A stretch of DNA of 64,000 bases. Origin: Lunularia cruciata. Taxonomy: Eukaryota; Streptophyta; Marchantiopsida; Lunulariales; Lunulariaceae. The notes under the pieces were generated by a model that had not been told where the DNA came from, made no database searches, and worked only from the letters and a program-made list of their open reading frames with translations. The stretch is taken from assembly GCA_948567375.1 (NCBI GenBank), contig OX419762.1, positions 35,445,034-35,509,033 on the forward strand. Reading direction: 5' to 3'. The stretch's first letter is position 1; each line of letters opens with the position of its first letter. The translations under genes were made by a program, and so were the position numbers. Below are positions 12,961-24,289 of the stretch, piece after piece.

Positions 12961-13639
12961 TATATCATTTCTCTTGGAAGGTTAAAGTCGAGCTGCTCCT
13001 TTCTTCCTGAAGAAGCTGACTGTCAGCAAGTGATCCTACGGGTCCAACGACAAAGGAAGAAGTGGCCTGTCAAAAATTGAAAAAAAGAAAAGAAAAAGAA
13101 GAAGGAGAGGGTCCACCTCTCCTATCCAGATTGTCATTGTAATAGTGTACATAGTACATGGGATTGTGGTCAGTATACTTGGTACGTGCGAACCAAAGGG
13201 TTGTTTTAGCATATTGTAGGGGCTTGGCAATGTGACGGAATGCTCCACTTGTTACTAATATTAATAAAAGCAAACTTGCATTACATGTTCAAGTGAGATC
13301 AGCTAGAGATTATTATGCTTAGTGCTAGCTCCAAGGCCTATGCATAGATTTCATTGTTGAAATAGCCAATTCTAGGCTAAGATGCTTAGTTGAGAGCAAG
13401 ATTTTTCAGTTAGACTTTGAGAAATAGTAGCAAAAAAGGTCCTGCTATTGGAGTTGTTAGAAAGCTATTGAATTCTACTATCAAACTCTGTAGGTTTCAC
13501 TAGATTTGGTTCAAGTTTTGACTCTTGTATGTCCCAGAAGCTTTGCTCCTCAGCCTCCTTCTACATTTTACCATTTAGTTGTTAGTTGCTGTGAGATTTT
13601 GGTGTTATTACATTGTTAAGTATGTCAAGAGCACAACAT

Positions 13640-15350
13640 GTCCTCCAATGAGGGTAGCACTAGCAGCATTCCTTAACCAACAACCTATAGGCAGTTAAGA
13701 AGGGACCCTCAACCATTCAACCCAATCTCATTAGACTCTGGTTCATTTTGGCAACAACCAACCCCAACAACTACTTCAGTATCTCCTAGGACCACACATA
13801 CCAAAAGTTTAGTTTCAAGTTGAGGGCTAGGATACTCAAGTTCAGGAGCAAACTAGGGTCCTTGGAGAGGAGCAAGAATGTGGTGTACTCCAACTTCAGC
13901 TTGTAGGGTATTGCCTTTCACATCATCTTTCTTTCAAGCTACTCCAACACTACCAACACACAATATGGAGGTTAGTAGTTCATTAAGAAGGATTGAAAAG
14001 TTCAATAAGAGGCCAGGTACTACATCCTTGAGGGAATGCAAGGCTACATTCTCAACGGTGGTTGCTGAGTTGGAGTTGAAGTATGGTGCAAACTTCACTT
14101 AAGCATTTATGCAAGCAATAGGCTAGATATGTGCACGATGAAGCCCTGGATGTTCATGAACAACATGCTCCTCAGATTTTGGGCACCACATCGGTCCATA
14201 ACCCAGCCTATGCTATTGCCATTGCTACTGCCTCCCAAGCAACTTTGCACATTGTCATTCAACTACATAGTGCAGTGGCAAATAATCCAGCCCCGGTCGC
14301 TACTTCAATAGCTCTTACTCCACAAGGACAGTTTGCATCACAAGACCTAGAGGCTGCTCACTAATATCTTTGTGCATTGGAGTATAACCCAACACTTCAT
14401 TTTCAAGTTTTACAAGGGGTTTTCTCTGAGTTTGGTGACTCTTATACCTTGTTGGATATCTATAACATTGAAGAGAAGTTGGAGTTAGCTTATGCTCACT
14501 ATGAAACTAGCACTTTGCCCACATTATGAGCCAAACCTCAGCTCCAACCAACAACACCAACCAGGTCTACACATTCATCTTCTAGAGGCAAAAAAACACA
14601 TTGTGCTAGACCCATTCTCCCTTTTTGCAACTATTGTGGTCACCCTAACCACAAGGCTAATGAGTGCAATATTCATACACAAATCTCTTGTGTGATTATT
14701 GTGGTAAGGAGGGTCATTTAGATTTGGTTTGCTCTGCTAAGTCCTTTGAAAGGAAGCAATTATGAAAATCATACCTACCTCCTCCTACCACTGCTCCTTC
14801 TTCCAAGACTAAACCCTCTCAAGCTTCAAACTTCCAATACTTCATCCAAGGGTAATTCTAGAAAGAATGCAAAGAAGGGCATCAACATGCAAAGAAGGAA
14901 GTGCTTCAAGCCCAAGTCACTAAAGTGAAAACTCTACAAAATGAGGTATAGTCATTGAGAACAAAACTTTCCCTTTTGAAGGGCAAATCCACCCAACTAG
15001 ATGAACATGCTCAACATGTCCTTGCTTCAACTTTAGAGGCAGGTCTTCCAAGGTCATTTTATGGCTTCTTGCATGACACTATGGTGTCAAAATGGGTTCT
15101 GTCCAAGAGCCAACCCTTTGCAAGTCTTTATGTTGAATTTTCCTCTTCTTTTTGTCCATACTTTGCATACCAAGAGCTTAGTGCTGCTCCTAGGGTTTCA
15201 ACCACTAGGAAATCAGTTCATACCAATGGTCTTATGTCTGGTTTAGAGGTTCTATAGCTATCATGCCACAATCATTTTGGCCGCTCATTTGGAAGAGGAG
15301 TGCAACTTGTTGGCAAGGATGAGGAGAGTACATCTAATTCCACATAAGTT
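13640..15350 (+). pseudogene. gag of element A (broken)
   Basis: A capsid-like region with frames at 13878-14102 and 14131-14364 precedes two zinc knuckles, CNYCGHPNHKANEC and CDYCGKEGHLDLVC (both C-X2-C-X4-H-X4-C). After them comes a lysine-rich part and a heptad-like stretch near 14900-15010 that looks like a short coiled coil. Several stops and frame changes interrupt it. Confidence 0.7.
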
Positions 15351-15859
15351 GTTGGTACATCAACTTAACATGCTATTGGGGTTTAAGAATATTAGGAGGA
15401 TGCGGATGGTCCCTCTGATCAGCTTTTGAAATTCCAAATTTCAATTAGTGGAATGTTACACAAGGTTCTCACTACATTGGTATTGAGCTTTCAAGATTTG
15501 AAGCACCAAGGAGATCATTGCAATGCTAGAGAACACATTGGATACCAAATCAAGACCTTTATCAGCTCTAGTTTCACATGTTAGAGAGATTCCAACTCAC
15601 ATCTTGAAGGGACATTCCACAAGTCCATACATAGTGAATGGCATTTGCAACTCAGTCACTTCAAAACTAGACAACTCCACTATCTTGGAACCTATATCTG
15701 CAGATCAAAGGGGATCTAGGACTACCTCAATTGTGGGCATCCTACTAAATTTTTTTTTATGGATAACCATTACCTCCACCAAGTTTCTCATTTGTTGCTT
15801 AGGGTGGTACTTAGTGAGAGGACTTCTATTGCCATAGGAGTTGCCATTTTTTACAACAC

Positions 15860-16504
15860 TCAATTAGTAGTTACAGTGGGAGGACAACACCCTAGGGTTG
15901 TGCTCTTAGACACAAGAGCTCAATAAGATGGGGCTACTAGACACTAAGTGGCAAAGATCTAAGTGGCAGATTTGTATTTAGTGGTAGTGTGAAGGAAGTA
16001 CTAGGGGAAAGCTCTGACCTGATTTCCCTCTCCTTTAATGAAGGTACAGATCAAGAGCTCAAACTTTAGGTCAGATTCTTGGTCACTAATGCCACTAGCT
16101 ATGACATGTTGATTGGGGAAGAGGTATTGTTCCAACCAGGCTTCACCATTGACAATTGGTATGAACATGTATACTATAGAGTGGATTGGGAGACTGATGG
16201 ACATCACTTGGACTTTATTCCCCTTGATATACATGGAGACCATAATCCTATGGCTCACCATTGTATGCTCAAAGAGGTTCACACCATCTCTTACATAAAG
16301 CAAGTTGATTATAAATGGATGGAAGAAGATGAGATGGAGATTTCCAATTCACAAGTGGCTGAAAGCTTGGAGGCTGCTTCCACTGATATTGCTCATGGAC
16401 CAGAGGTGCTCCAAAGACTCAAGGCATCTCATGAGCCCTTGGTCATAGCTCTGCAAATTTTGAAGCAATGGAAAGCAACAACAAACAAATTTAGCCATTC
16501 TTGA
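15860..16504 (+). pseudogene. Protease-like region of element A
   Basis: A degenerate active-site segment (VVLLDTRAQ) near 15895-15925 stands where gypsy proteases have D-[ST]-G-A. It is followed in an open stretch (16079-16504) by VTNATSYDMLIGEEVLFQPG, the usual strand before the protease C-terminus. The corresponding part of element D reads ESYDVLVGGAMLYPMG at 49850-49930. The frame breaks before 16079. Confidence 0.65.
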
Positions 16505-16671
16505 GCAAGGTAATCACGTGGATACCAACCAAGGATGAGCTCACATTACTTGAGCTCTTTGGTGGGATCTCTAAAGGTCTAGAGGCCTTGCTATAGTCAG
16601 GGATGGTAGTGAAGATATATGTTCATAGATCCAATTGCAAGGAGGGTAGCAAAATTACACAAAGGGGTAGA

Positions 16672-17093
16672 TGTAACAATATGGAGTTTAGCAACGAAGT
16701 TAGTAGGGCTAACAAAGTAGCAAATAAGACAAATTAGCCTAGAATATTCTAGAAGTATCTAGGAATCTTGGGAAGCTTCTCAGCTAGCTTAGCTTGCACC
16801 TCAAGTAAGTAGCTTCTAGAAAGAAGCTTCTAGAAGGTTCCAACTAGCTTAGCTTGCACACCAAGTAAGCGACTTATAGAAGGAAACTTCTTGAGAAGCT
16901 TCCTAATTAACTTGGCTTACACTCCAAGAAAGCAGCTCAAGGAAGCTTCTTGAGAAGCTTCTCAAGAGCCTTGTATGATCCTATAAATACAAGAGCAAAA
17001 GCTCATGCTAGGCATTCGGAGTTTTCTCTCATTCAAGTGTCCCAATGTGGGCTTCCATTCTCCTATTTCTCTCCTTGGTCTTGGACTTTTACA
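16672..17093 (+). repeat. 5' LTR of element B
   Basis: It begins TGTAACAATATGGAG and ends CTTTTACA (TG...CA). Inside, blocks such as GAAGCTTCTTGAGAAGCTTC form local palindromes, and a TATA-like TATAAATA stands at 16982-16989, about 110 bp before the LTR end. Confidence 0.9.
16982..16989 (+). promoter_or_regulatory. TATA box of element B 5' LTR
   Basis: TATAAATA lies in the LTR as CCTATAAATACAAGAG. The same block (CTACAAATACAAGAG) in the 3' LTR has lost the TATA, which fits decay. Confidence 0.5.
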
Positions 17094-17094
17094 T

Positions 17095-17106
17095 TGGTAT
17101 TAGAGC
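17095..17106 (+). other. Primer-binding site of element B (initiator Met tRNA)
   Basis: TGGTATTAGAGC starts 1 bp after the LTR end. It differs in one base from TGGTATCAGAGC, the usual complement of the 3' end of plant initiator tRNA-Met. Confidence 0.85.
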
Positions 17107-17354
17107 AGGAATGGGATGGATGGAATTTATGGACCACCAAATCCACTTCCGCTAAACCATTGGGATTTTCATATCTAGATATTACCCAAGCATCATTTCA
17201 TACAATTCATCACCTTGCGCTTTTGGTAGGATTTTCTGCATATGATCACCTTGTTTGAGGATACTTTTGGTTATAACTTATGGAGAATGGTGGACATGCT
17301 GCATCTATGTGTTAATCAATTAGATAAATTGGAAGTAACGGGATAGAGCAGTAG

Positions 17355-18270
17355 CTATGGCGGCAATACCGGACATTATCCTTGCAATGCATCAACAAAT
17401 CAAGCACGTTACTCAATTGTTGGATGAACGAGGCCAGCAACGACAAGAACATATAGAGAGAGCACTAGTTTGAGATGTAGAGGATCCCATCCGATTCCAA
17501 ACCCAAGGTGTTTGAAGGCAAGAATCTTCCGGGCACAGTGGAGAATTTTGTGTTTGATTGCAGATGTTACTTTGAAGGCACTAATCTTCAAGATGAACAA
17601 AAACAGATTCTCTTTGCTTCTTGCCAATTAGATGGCGTGGCAAAACTTTGGTGGCAATTCTGAGTGATTCGAGCTAAACGATAGATTGTTGTACCAATTT
17701 GACATGAACAGAATTCAAGGATGTAATACTTGGTCAATTTCAAACTATAAATGCCACCCAAGCCGCACAAGATAAATTGGCAGAGTTGAAGCAAATTGGC
17801 TCTATAGGGAGCTACATCATACAATTTCAAAATATCATCATGCAACTTCTAGATATACAAGAAGGTGAAGTTCTTGATCAATTTGTGCAAGGATTGAAGT
17901 CACTAACCAAATTAGAGGTGACCATGCGGGAACCACAAAATGTAGAAGAAACCATGCAATTGGTTGAGTGCTTTGATTCCTTGGTTGTGACAACTTGATC
18001 TCGACCTCAATCTACACAAGGCCTACCAGTACACTACGCACAAGTGGAGGAACCAACACCAATGGAGATTGATGCTATCCAACAAAGACCACTTGGTGCA
18101 ACAGATTGAGAAAGATTGCGACAAAATGGAGGTTGTTTTTATTATTGCCAAGTTGGATATTGCATTGCCAAATGTCCACTTAAGAATGGACAACCTTGAC
18201 AAGTTGCCCAAATGGAGTTTGTGGAAAAAATGATCAAGGAAATGAGGAATCCTAGTAGGAGATTTTGAAC
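17355..18270 (+). pseudogene. gag of element B (broken)
   Basis: The frame from 17357 starts MAAIPDIILAMHQQIKHVTQ. After breaks, a capsid stretch at 17777-17998 includes IGSYIIQFQNIIMQLLDIQE and LDQFVQGLKSL, typical of gypsy gag. A zinc-knuckle-like part near 18130-18180 (CYYCQVGYCIAKCP-like, decayed) follows. Stops are frequent. Confidence 0.65.
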
Positions 18271-18284
18271 CACCTATTGGGAGC

Positions 18285-18959
18285 TTGATTAGTTCTAATG
18301 GGATTGAAGGCTTGACCTATGCAAGTTTGCTTCACTTGCAAGGTATAATATCTAATTTGGGTTGTAGGATTTTGGTTGATTTTGGAAGTTCAAAGAATTG
18401 CATGTCTATACAAGTAGCAAAATTATTGGGTATTCCTATCAAGCCAATGATTGGAAGTAGATTGATGATGGAAAATGGTAGAAAAGGTTCTGCATTCCGT
18501 ACCTTGCATCCTGTTACTTATAAGATTGGGAAGGAGTATTTGGAGTGTATGAGGTTTGTAGTGGCACCTCTACACTATGATGTCATTCTAGGACTACCTT
18601 GGCTTGAACATCATAAGGTTCAATTTTATTTGACCCGACGACAAATTCAAGTACAACACCAAGGTAAGAATTTTTTATTAGGTTGTCTAGCACCTCTGAG
18701 TAAGACACCTAAGAATAGTCAGTCCCAAGATGGGAAATTTGTCAAGAAGGTAACCATAGTGCATACCTTGAAGGGAGAAGAGCCCCAAGATGGGAAGTTT
18801 GCCAAGGAGCCAACCATGGAGAAAGCTTTGAAGAGAGATGAGTCCCTAGATGGGAAGTTTGTTAGTGAAGCAGTCATAGAGCAAGCTTTGGAGGAAAATA
18901 AGTGTGTTTTTGCGGTGTGGATCAAGCCGATTGCACAAGGACAATCTGAGGAGAGCTAA
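18285..18959 (+). pseudogene. Protease of element B
   Basis: A 224-codon open stretch. The retropepsin active site reads ILVDFGSSKNCMS where a functional one has D-[ST]-G-[AS]. The later conserved strand is YDVILGLPWLEHH, as in gypsy proteases. After the fold it continues into three repeats of an about 20-residue motif containing DGKF (near 18720-18890), a linker not found in the other elements here. Confidence 0.75.
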
Positions 18960-20340
18960 GAGCTTCATCAAGCAAGGGTTGATCAAAAATTTCAAGAGTT
19001 TGAGGACGTGTTTTTGGATGATCTACCAAAGGGATTACTCTCCGATCGTGGTATGCCCTTCAAGATTGAGTTATTGGCAAGGAGTACTCCAGTGAGTAGA
19101 CCAATCTATAGGCTCTCACCAAAGGAGTTGGAGGAGTTGCAAACAACACTTACGGAGTTGTTGGAGAAGGACTTCATATGACATAGTACCTCTCCTTGGG
19201 GAGCACTAGTACTATTCGTTCTAAAGAAGAATGGAAGACTTCATTTTTGTATTGATTATCTTGGGCTCAATAAGCAAACAATGTAGAATGCATATCACTT
19301 GCCTCAGATTGATGACTAGCTTGATCAATTGAGTGGAGCATGATACTTTTCCAAGCTGGATCTTTGCAGTGGCTATTGGAAAATCCCCATTGATAGGAAG
19401 GATGTGCAAAAGATTACCTTTCACACAAGGTATGGGCATTTTGAGTGGAGAGTTCTACCTTTTGGGCTCACTAATGCTCATGCAGTCTTCATAGATCAGA
19501 TGCATCAAGTGTTGGATGGACTATTGGATCGGTACGTGGTAGTGCTCTTGGATGATATCTTAATCTATGGCAATATAAATGTAGAACATGTAAATCATGT
19601 GCAAGAAGTCCTAAGACTACTACGACAATGGAAATTTTACTGTGAGAAATTGAAGTGTGCCTTTTGGCAAAAGGAAGTTACTTTCTTGGGTCACAAGATC
19701 TCATCAGAGAGGATAAAGATGAAAGAGGAGAAAATCAAGGCTATTATTGATTGGCCTACTCCAAAGGATACTATAGAAGTATGGGCATTTAATGGATTAG
19801 CCAGTTTTTACCAACAGTTCATTCATTTTTTTATGCTCATGTGGCTGCACCATTGACTGACCTCTTGGGGAAAAACTCAAGCTTCAAATCGACCACCAAG
19901 CACAAAGAATCATTCCAAAAGTTGAAACATATGGTGTCTTCAAGACCCATCCTTCAACCGTATGATACTCATCTACCCTTTGTGGTTGATTTTTATTCTT
20001 CTAACTTTGCATTGGAGCCGTGTTGCAATAGGAATTTTGAGATGGACTACATCCCATTGCCTTTGAATTTTGCCGACTAAATATGGTTGAAATAAAATAC
20101 TTTGCTCAAGACTCAAAACAACTTGCAATGGTATATGCCACCAAGGTATAGAGGCATTACCTCTTGGAGAAACAAGTCATCATACAAACTGATCACAAAC
20201 CATTGTTGTAGACCTTACACTTGGAACACATGAAGAGTTGACATCATCGATGGGAAGAACAACTCTAATTTTTTGACATCAAACTTGAGTACAAACCAGG
20301 TCGGTTCCATGTCATCCTTGGTACTTTATCACAGCGACTT
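18960..20340 (+). pseudogene. Reverse transcriptase and RNase H of element B (broken)
   Basis: RT motifs are clear: [20 protein letters not shown] (19198 region), YFSKLDLCSGYWKIPI, LPFGLTNAHAVF and the catalytic YVVVLLDDILIYG at about 19531-19570. The YxDD box is present as LLDD. RNase H-like pieces follow (19841-20340), including IQTDHKPLL. In-frame stops occur, for example near 19180, 19284 and 20080. Confidence 0.8.
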
Positions 20341-20343
20341 GAT

Positions 20344-21640
20344 TTGAAATCTCTTCCTCTCATCACAATGACAATTATGACGGTGTCAATTGACTCTAAG
20401 GTCCAAAACAAGTTTTGGTCAGCTCTACAACAAGATCCTTTCTTCCATATGGTACATGGTTGTCTTACAACATGCGACAAGGAGTACAACACCTTCTCCT
20501 TCAAGGAAGGCCTTCTATTCCATGAGGACCGGATCTATGTTCTAGCCAAAGGTGATCTCCGACTTGTACACATTCAAGAAGCTCATGATTTACCAATAGC
20601 TAGGCACATGGGTGTGGACAAGACCTTGGGTACCCTCCAACGCCAATGGTGGAGGCCCAACATGACACAAGATGTTGGAGAGTTTGTCTAATCATGTGAG
20701 AGTAACAAGGCCAGCAACCAGAAGCCAAGCGGATTCCTTCAACCACTCCCCATTCCATCCACTCGATGAGAACACGTGAGCTTGGATCTCATCACATCCT
20801 TGCCCCAAAAAAAGCAAGGACACACAACAATCGTGGTGTTTGTGGATAAGCTCAGTAAGCAAATCCACTTGGCACCAACCTTTGATACTGTGAATGCTTC
20901 CACCTTAGTGCAAATCTACTTCAACAATGTCTTCAAGCATCATGGGATGCCATGTGTACTCATCTCTAACCGTGATCCTTGATTCACCGAGAAGTTTTGG
21001 CAAGCACTCTTCCAAATACTCGGCACCAAGCTTGCTTTGTCCACGGCCTATCATCCTCAAACTGATGGACAAACCAAACGTGCAAATTGTACATTGTAGG
21101 ATATGTTGCATGCCTTTGTCAATGTCTCCCATACCAATTGGGATGAATGTCTTGCAGTTGCAAAAATTTACCTACAATAATTCCAAATAGGAAAGCACAA
21201 AATTTTCTCCTTTCTTTCACAATTTTGGCCAAGATCCGCTTGTTCCAGATTCTCTTCTTACTCCTCCTCCATCTTAGGTCCCTCATACTTCAACCTTCTT
21301 GACCACCATATCCCAATCTCTCCAACAAGCCTAATCTCACCTCCTTGTTGCTCAGAATTGTTAAAAACAATATGCGGACCACCATTGTTGTGATCTCACC
21401 TTTGAAGTTGGTAATAAAGTCATGCTATCTTCTAGTAACCTACCCCTCCCACTTGATATCCAAGTTTGTAAACTTGCCTTTAATTGGATAGGACTCTTTG
21501 AGGTCACCCAAATCCTCTCTCTTGTTGCTTATCGACTTGCCTTACCTTGTCATATGCGCATCCACCTTGTCTTTCACATTTCCAAATTGAAACCCTTTGT
21601 TCCTAACCCATATTATTTTTCCTCTCATGTCCAACCTCCT
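20344..21640 (+). pseudogene. Integrase of element B (broken)
   Basis: The HHCC zinc region (ARHMGVDKTLGTLQRQWWRP, then CESNKAS) precedes the core with VSLDLITSLP (first Asp), CVLISNRDP (second Asp) and [16 protein letters not shown], where the catalytic Glu of QTERAN has become Lys. Stops lie at about 20691, 20983 and 21099. Confidence 0.8.
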
Positions 21641-21659
21641 CCTCCTCCCATCCCTATCA

Positions 21660-21835
21660 ATGATCATGAGGAGTACAAAGTTGATCATATCTGTGCACGT
21701 TGCTACATTCAACAAGGACGCCAATCACGTACGGAGTACAAGGTCCTTTGAAAAGGGTATCTACTTCATGATGCCACATGGAACCTCTTTCTCACCTCCA
21801 GAATGCATAGATGGCAATCTAGAGTTTGAAGCTTC
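21660..21835 (+). pseudogene. C-terminal chromodomain of element B (broken)
   Basis: EEYKVDHICARCYIQQGRQ, then TEYKVL, a stop in place of the conserved Trp, KGYLLHDATW and, after a one-base shift, EPLSHLQNA match the chromodomain block seen at the integrase C-terminus of chromoviruses. Chromodomains bind methylated histone tails and target integration to heterochromatin. This places B in the chromovirus clade, unlike C, D and E. Confidence 0.8.
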
Positions 21836-21875
21836 AATGGCAACGAGGACGTCACCAACTAGCGGTGGGGGAATA

Positions 21876-22289
21876 TGTAACAATATGGAGTTTAGCGACA
21901 AAGTTAGTAGGGCTTACAAAGTAGCAAATAAGAAAAATTAGCCTAGAATATTCTAGAAGTATCTAGGAAGCTTCTCGGCTAGCTTAGCTTGTACCTCAAG
22001 TAAGTAGCTTCTATAAAGAAGCTTCTAGAAGGTTCTAACTAGCTTAGCTTGCACACCAAGTAAGCGACTTCTAGAAGGAAGCTTCTTGAGAAGCTTCCCA
22101 ATTAACTTGGCTTGCACTCCACAAAAGTAGCTCAAGGAAGCTTCTTGAGAAGCTTCTCAAGAGTCTTGTATAATCCCTACAAATACAAGAGCCAAAGCTC
22201 ATACTAGGCATTCGGAGTTTTCTCTCATTCAAGTGTCCCAATGTGAGCTTCCATTCTCTTATTTCTCTCCTCGGTCTTGGACTTTTACA
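21876..22289 (+). repeat. 3' LTR of element B
   Basis: TGTAACAATATGGAG...CTTTTACA, closely matching 16672-17093. The purine tract GCGGTGGGGGAATA lies immediately before it (21862-21875), and the target-site copy TAGA follows at 22290-22293. Confidence 0.9.
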
Positions 22290-23031
22290 TAGAGCTGATT
22301 GCTAAATTTCATAACAATTCCCAACTAGTGCATGGAATGCAAGCTTCACATTCTTTCCCGCTGATATTAAGCTCATAAAACAAGGGCATTCTTGGATCTT
22401 TTTGGATCCTTGAATTTATTTATTGTAGGTTGGGAATGTCAAGGATTCTCAAAAATTGGTTTGGGAGAAGGTTTAAGTGATCTGAAATCCTATCTCTTCA
22501 TCGACATGGTACAAGTGATCACGTAGGCACAAGCACTCTACCCTTCTCTTGGATATGTGATTGATAATACCCCTTCTCAATATGATTAGAGAGAGAACGT
22601 CCAAGAAAACTTCATGTTGGTGTAACACTACCTTGTGAAACCAATTTTACTTGATGTAGTGCAATGTGGATCCCATGTAAATCAATTGTGGAACTTATGG
22701 ACTAACCTTGCACCTCTTGTTATTCTAGAATTATCCTTGAGAAACATCATTAGAGACCCTAATTTACAAGTTTCTAAAGTATTGGATGTTGATAGCTCTT
22801 GCTAACTAGTTACAACGCAAGAGAAAGCTCCATGGTTTTTGGCAAATATCATTGGGCAACCTAAAGGTGCTTGGCCTACCTTTGTGTCATTTCCAAGTGC
22901 ACATGCTTTCCAAGGATATGGAAAAGGTTTGGTGTATTGTCATGCAACAAGTATACAGGATGAACCAAGTTTTGAAGAGAGAGAAAGGGTTATGGGGTTC
23001 CAAACTAGCACTACTAGTCACACAAAGGTGA

Positions 23032-23601
23032 TGTAATGTTCTTAGGACAAGAGAACCCTCAAGAGAAACACAAGGCTTCAGCCCTCAATACTTTGATGCC
23101 CCCAAAAGAGCACCTTGTCTTTATTATATAGCAAGGAGGATCCCCTCAAAGGGAGCTCCACCTTTGAATCAGATACATGGATTGCTGACCTTTTAGCGAG
23201 CTCCACCCTAGATTAATTGCATGGATGGGTGACCTGTTGATCCTTGTCCTATTTAGTTGGTCAAACAAGTTTGACTGGAAGGAATCTTCATGTAAGAAGC
23301 TCAAAATCGCATGTGTGAGGTACCATTGGAACGTTCTCAATGAGGAAAACATGGAGGAGAAGGAAATACATTTCTCCTCTATATGAGAGAGAAAATTTCC
23401 ATTTTGAGGTCTAAATCATCTTTTTAGGCCTCCAAAATTGACTCTAAAGTTTTCAGGGTGTTCTTGATATCTGCCATATTAGTGGAAGTACTCTTTTGGT
23501 GATAACCCTATCTGATCTACTTAGATCATACATAACATCCTTCCAGATATTACCAAGCCAATTTCCACCTCTAGATAATATGTCTAGTTAATGGTATTAT
23601 A
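23032..23601 (-). mobile_element. Solo LTR of the element E family
   Basis: About 570 bp. It is the reverse complement of the LTR at 54242-55210: the + strand starts TGTAATGTTCTTAGG and ends GGTATTATA (TG...CA with the last CA decayed). The 5-bp duplication GGTGA stands on both sides (23027-23031, 23602-23606). Removing the insert restores the reading of the methyltransferase domain across the junction (SHTKV then TRLECNALLG). Confidence 0.88.
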
Positions 23602-23933
23602 GGTGACTAGATTGGAATGCAATGCTCTATTGGGAAGAGTAATGGACCTGAATGCTCTGACATGGCTTATACATGACACATGTATACTCTTTCAGATGTA
23701 TATCAGTCCCACATTTGGTACTCAATCATTCAATTATGCCAGTTTGTGCACATGGCATCCAGATGAAGTTCATTTGCCAATCTTCAACACTTCATGCCAA
23801 GTGTTGGAGGGAGGAGTTAGCATGTAATCTGATTGAATTTTCTTCTAATATCTCTGAATCCCCTCTAGGAACTCCACACATGAATCAGATCAGACTTGAA
23901 ACTACATCAAGTTTTGGTGAAGCAAGTACGTTA

Positions 23934-24198
23934 GTTCACAACATTACTAGCTTGGACCATGGAGAAGCTAAAAAACCAGGCTTTTCAAGCACTTTTTTGA
24001 GCACTATCCTTTATGTAGCTAGTTCACAACAATACTAGCTTGGACCATGGAGCAGCTAAAAAAACCAGGCTTTTCAAGCACTTTTTTGAGCTCTATCCTT
24101 TATGGAGCTAGTTCACAACAATACTAGCTTGGACCATGGAGAAGCTAAAAAACCAGGCTTTTCAAGCACTTTTTTGAGCTCTATCCTTTATGTAGTTA
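23934..24198 (+). repeat. Three tandem copies of an ~88-bp unit
   Basis: Units start at 23934, 24022 and 24111, each beginning GTTCACAACA and containing CTTGGACCATGGAG and AACCAGGCTTTTCAAGCAC. They are nearly identical, differing by a few bases and one A insertion. They lie between the methyltransferase end and the RT of element A, so this is a local amplification in a dead element. Confidence 0.9.
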
Positions 24199-24289
24199 TC
24201 TATTATTTCATCATAGGCAATCATCTAAGAAAGGAGTAAAAGGATCAGGTTTCCAACTTTCTACTCAAGTATGAGAATGTGTTTGCTTT

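Larger units (their letters stand above)
10764..13600. other. Intergenic region with LTR fragment and minisatellite
   Basis: Non-coding DNA downstream of the hydrolase gene. It contains a truncated LTR (11574-11945) and a diverged AT-rich minisatellite (about 12420-12960). A purine run (AAAAAGAAAAGAAAAAGAAG type) occurs near 13080-13105. I see no gene. Confidence 0.5.
16672..22289 (+). mobile_element. Element B: complete but decayed Ty3/gypsy chromovirus
   Basis: Two LTRs of about 420 bp (16672-17093 and 21876-22289) flank gag, protease, RT, RNase H, integrase and a chromodomain in chromovirus order. A primer-binding site follows the 5' LTR and a purine tract precedes the 3' LTR. The flanking 4-bp duplication TAGA is at 16668-16671 and 22290-22293. 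It is inserted in the methyltransferase domain of element A between motif I and the catalytic loop. The two LTRs differ at a moderate number of sites and the coding frames hold many stops, so it is not recent. Confidence 0.92.
16530..23690 (+). pseudogene. C5-cytosine DNA methyltransferase domain of element A, split by two insertions
   Basis: Three pieces, 16530-16671, 22290-23031 and 23602-23690, join across the nested insertions. Piece 1 has the SAM-binding motif I (LLELFGGISKGLEALL, near 16541-16590). Piece 2 has the catalytic loop as GWECQGFS (22426-22449; the Cys is present and the usual Pro is Glu), the LWTNLAPLVIL strand and GQPKGAWPTFVSFPSAHAF (22855-22911), then ERERVMGFQTSTT. Piece 3 continues with the conserved end LLGRVMDLN. 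The order I-IV-VIII-IX/X is canonical, not permuted as in plant DRM proteins. Multiple stops show that it is inactive. C5 methyltransferases transfer methyl from SAM to cytosine; in a retroelement a self-methylating role has been proposed. Confidence 0.8.
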
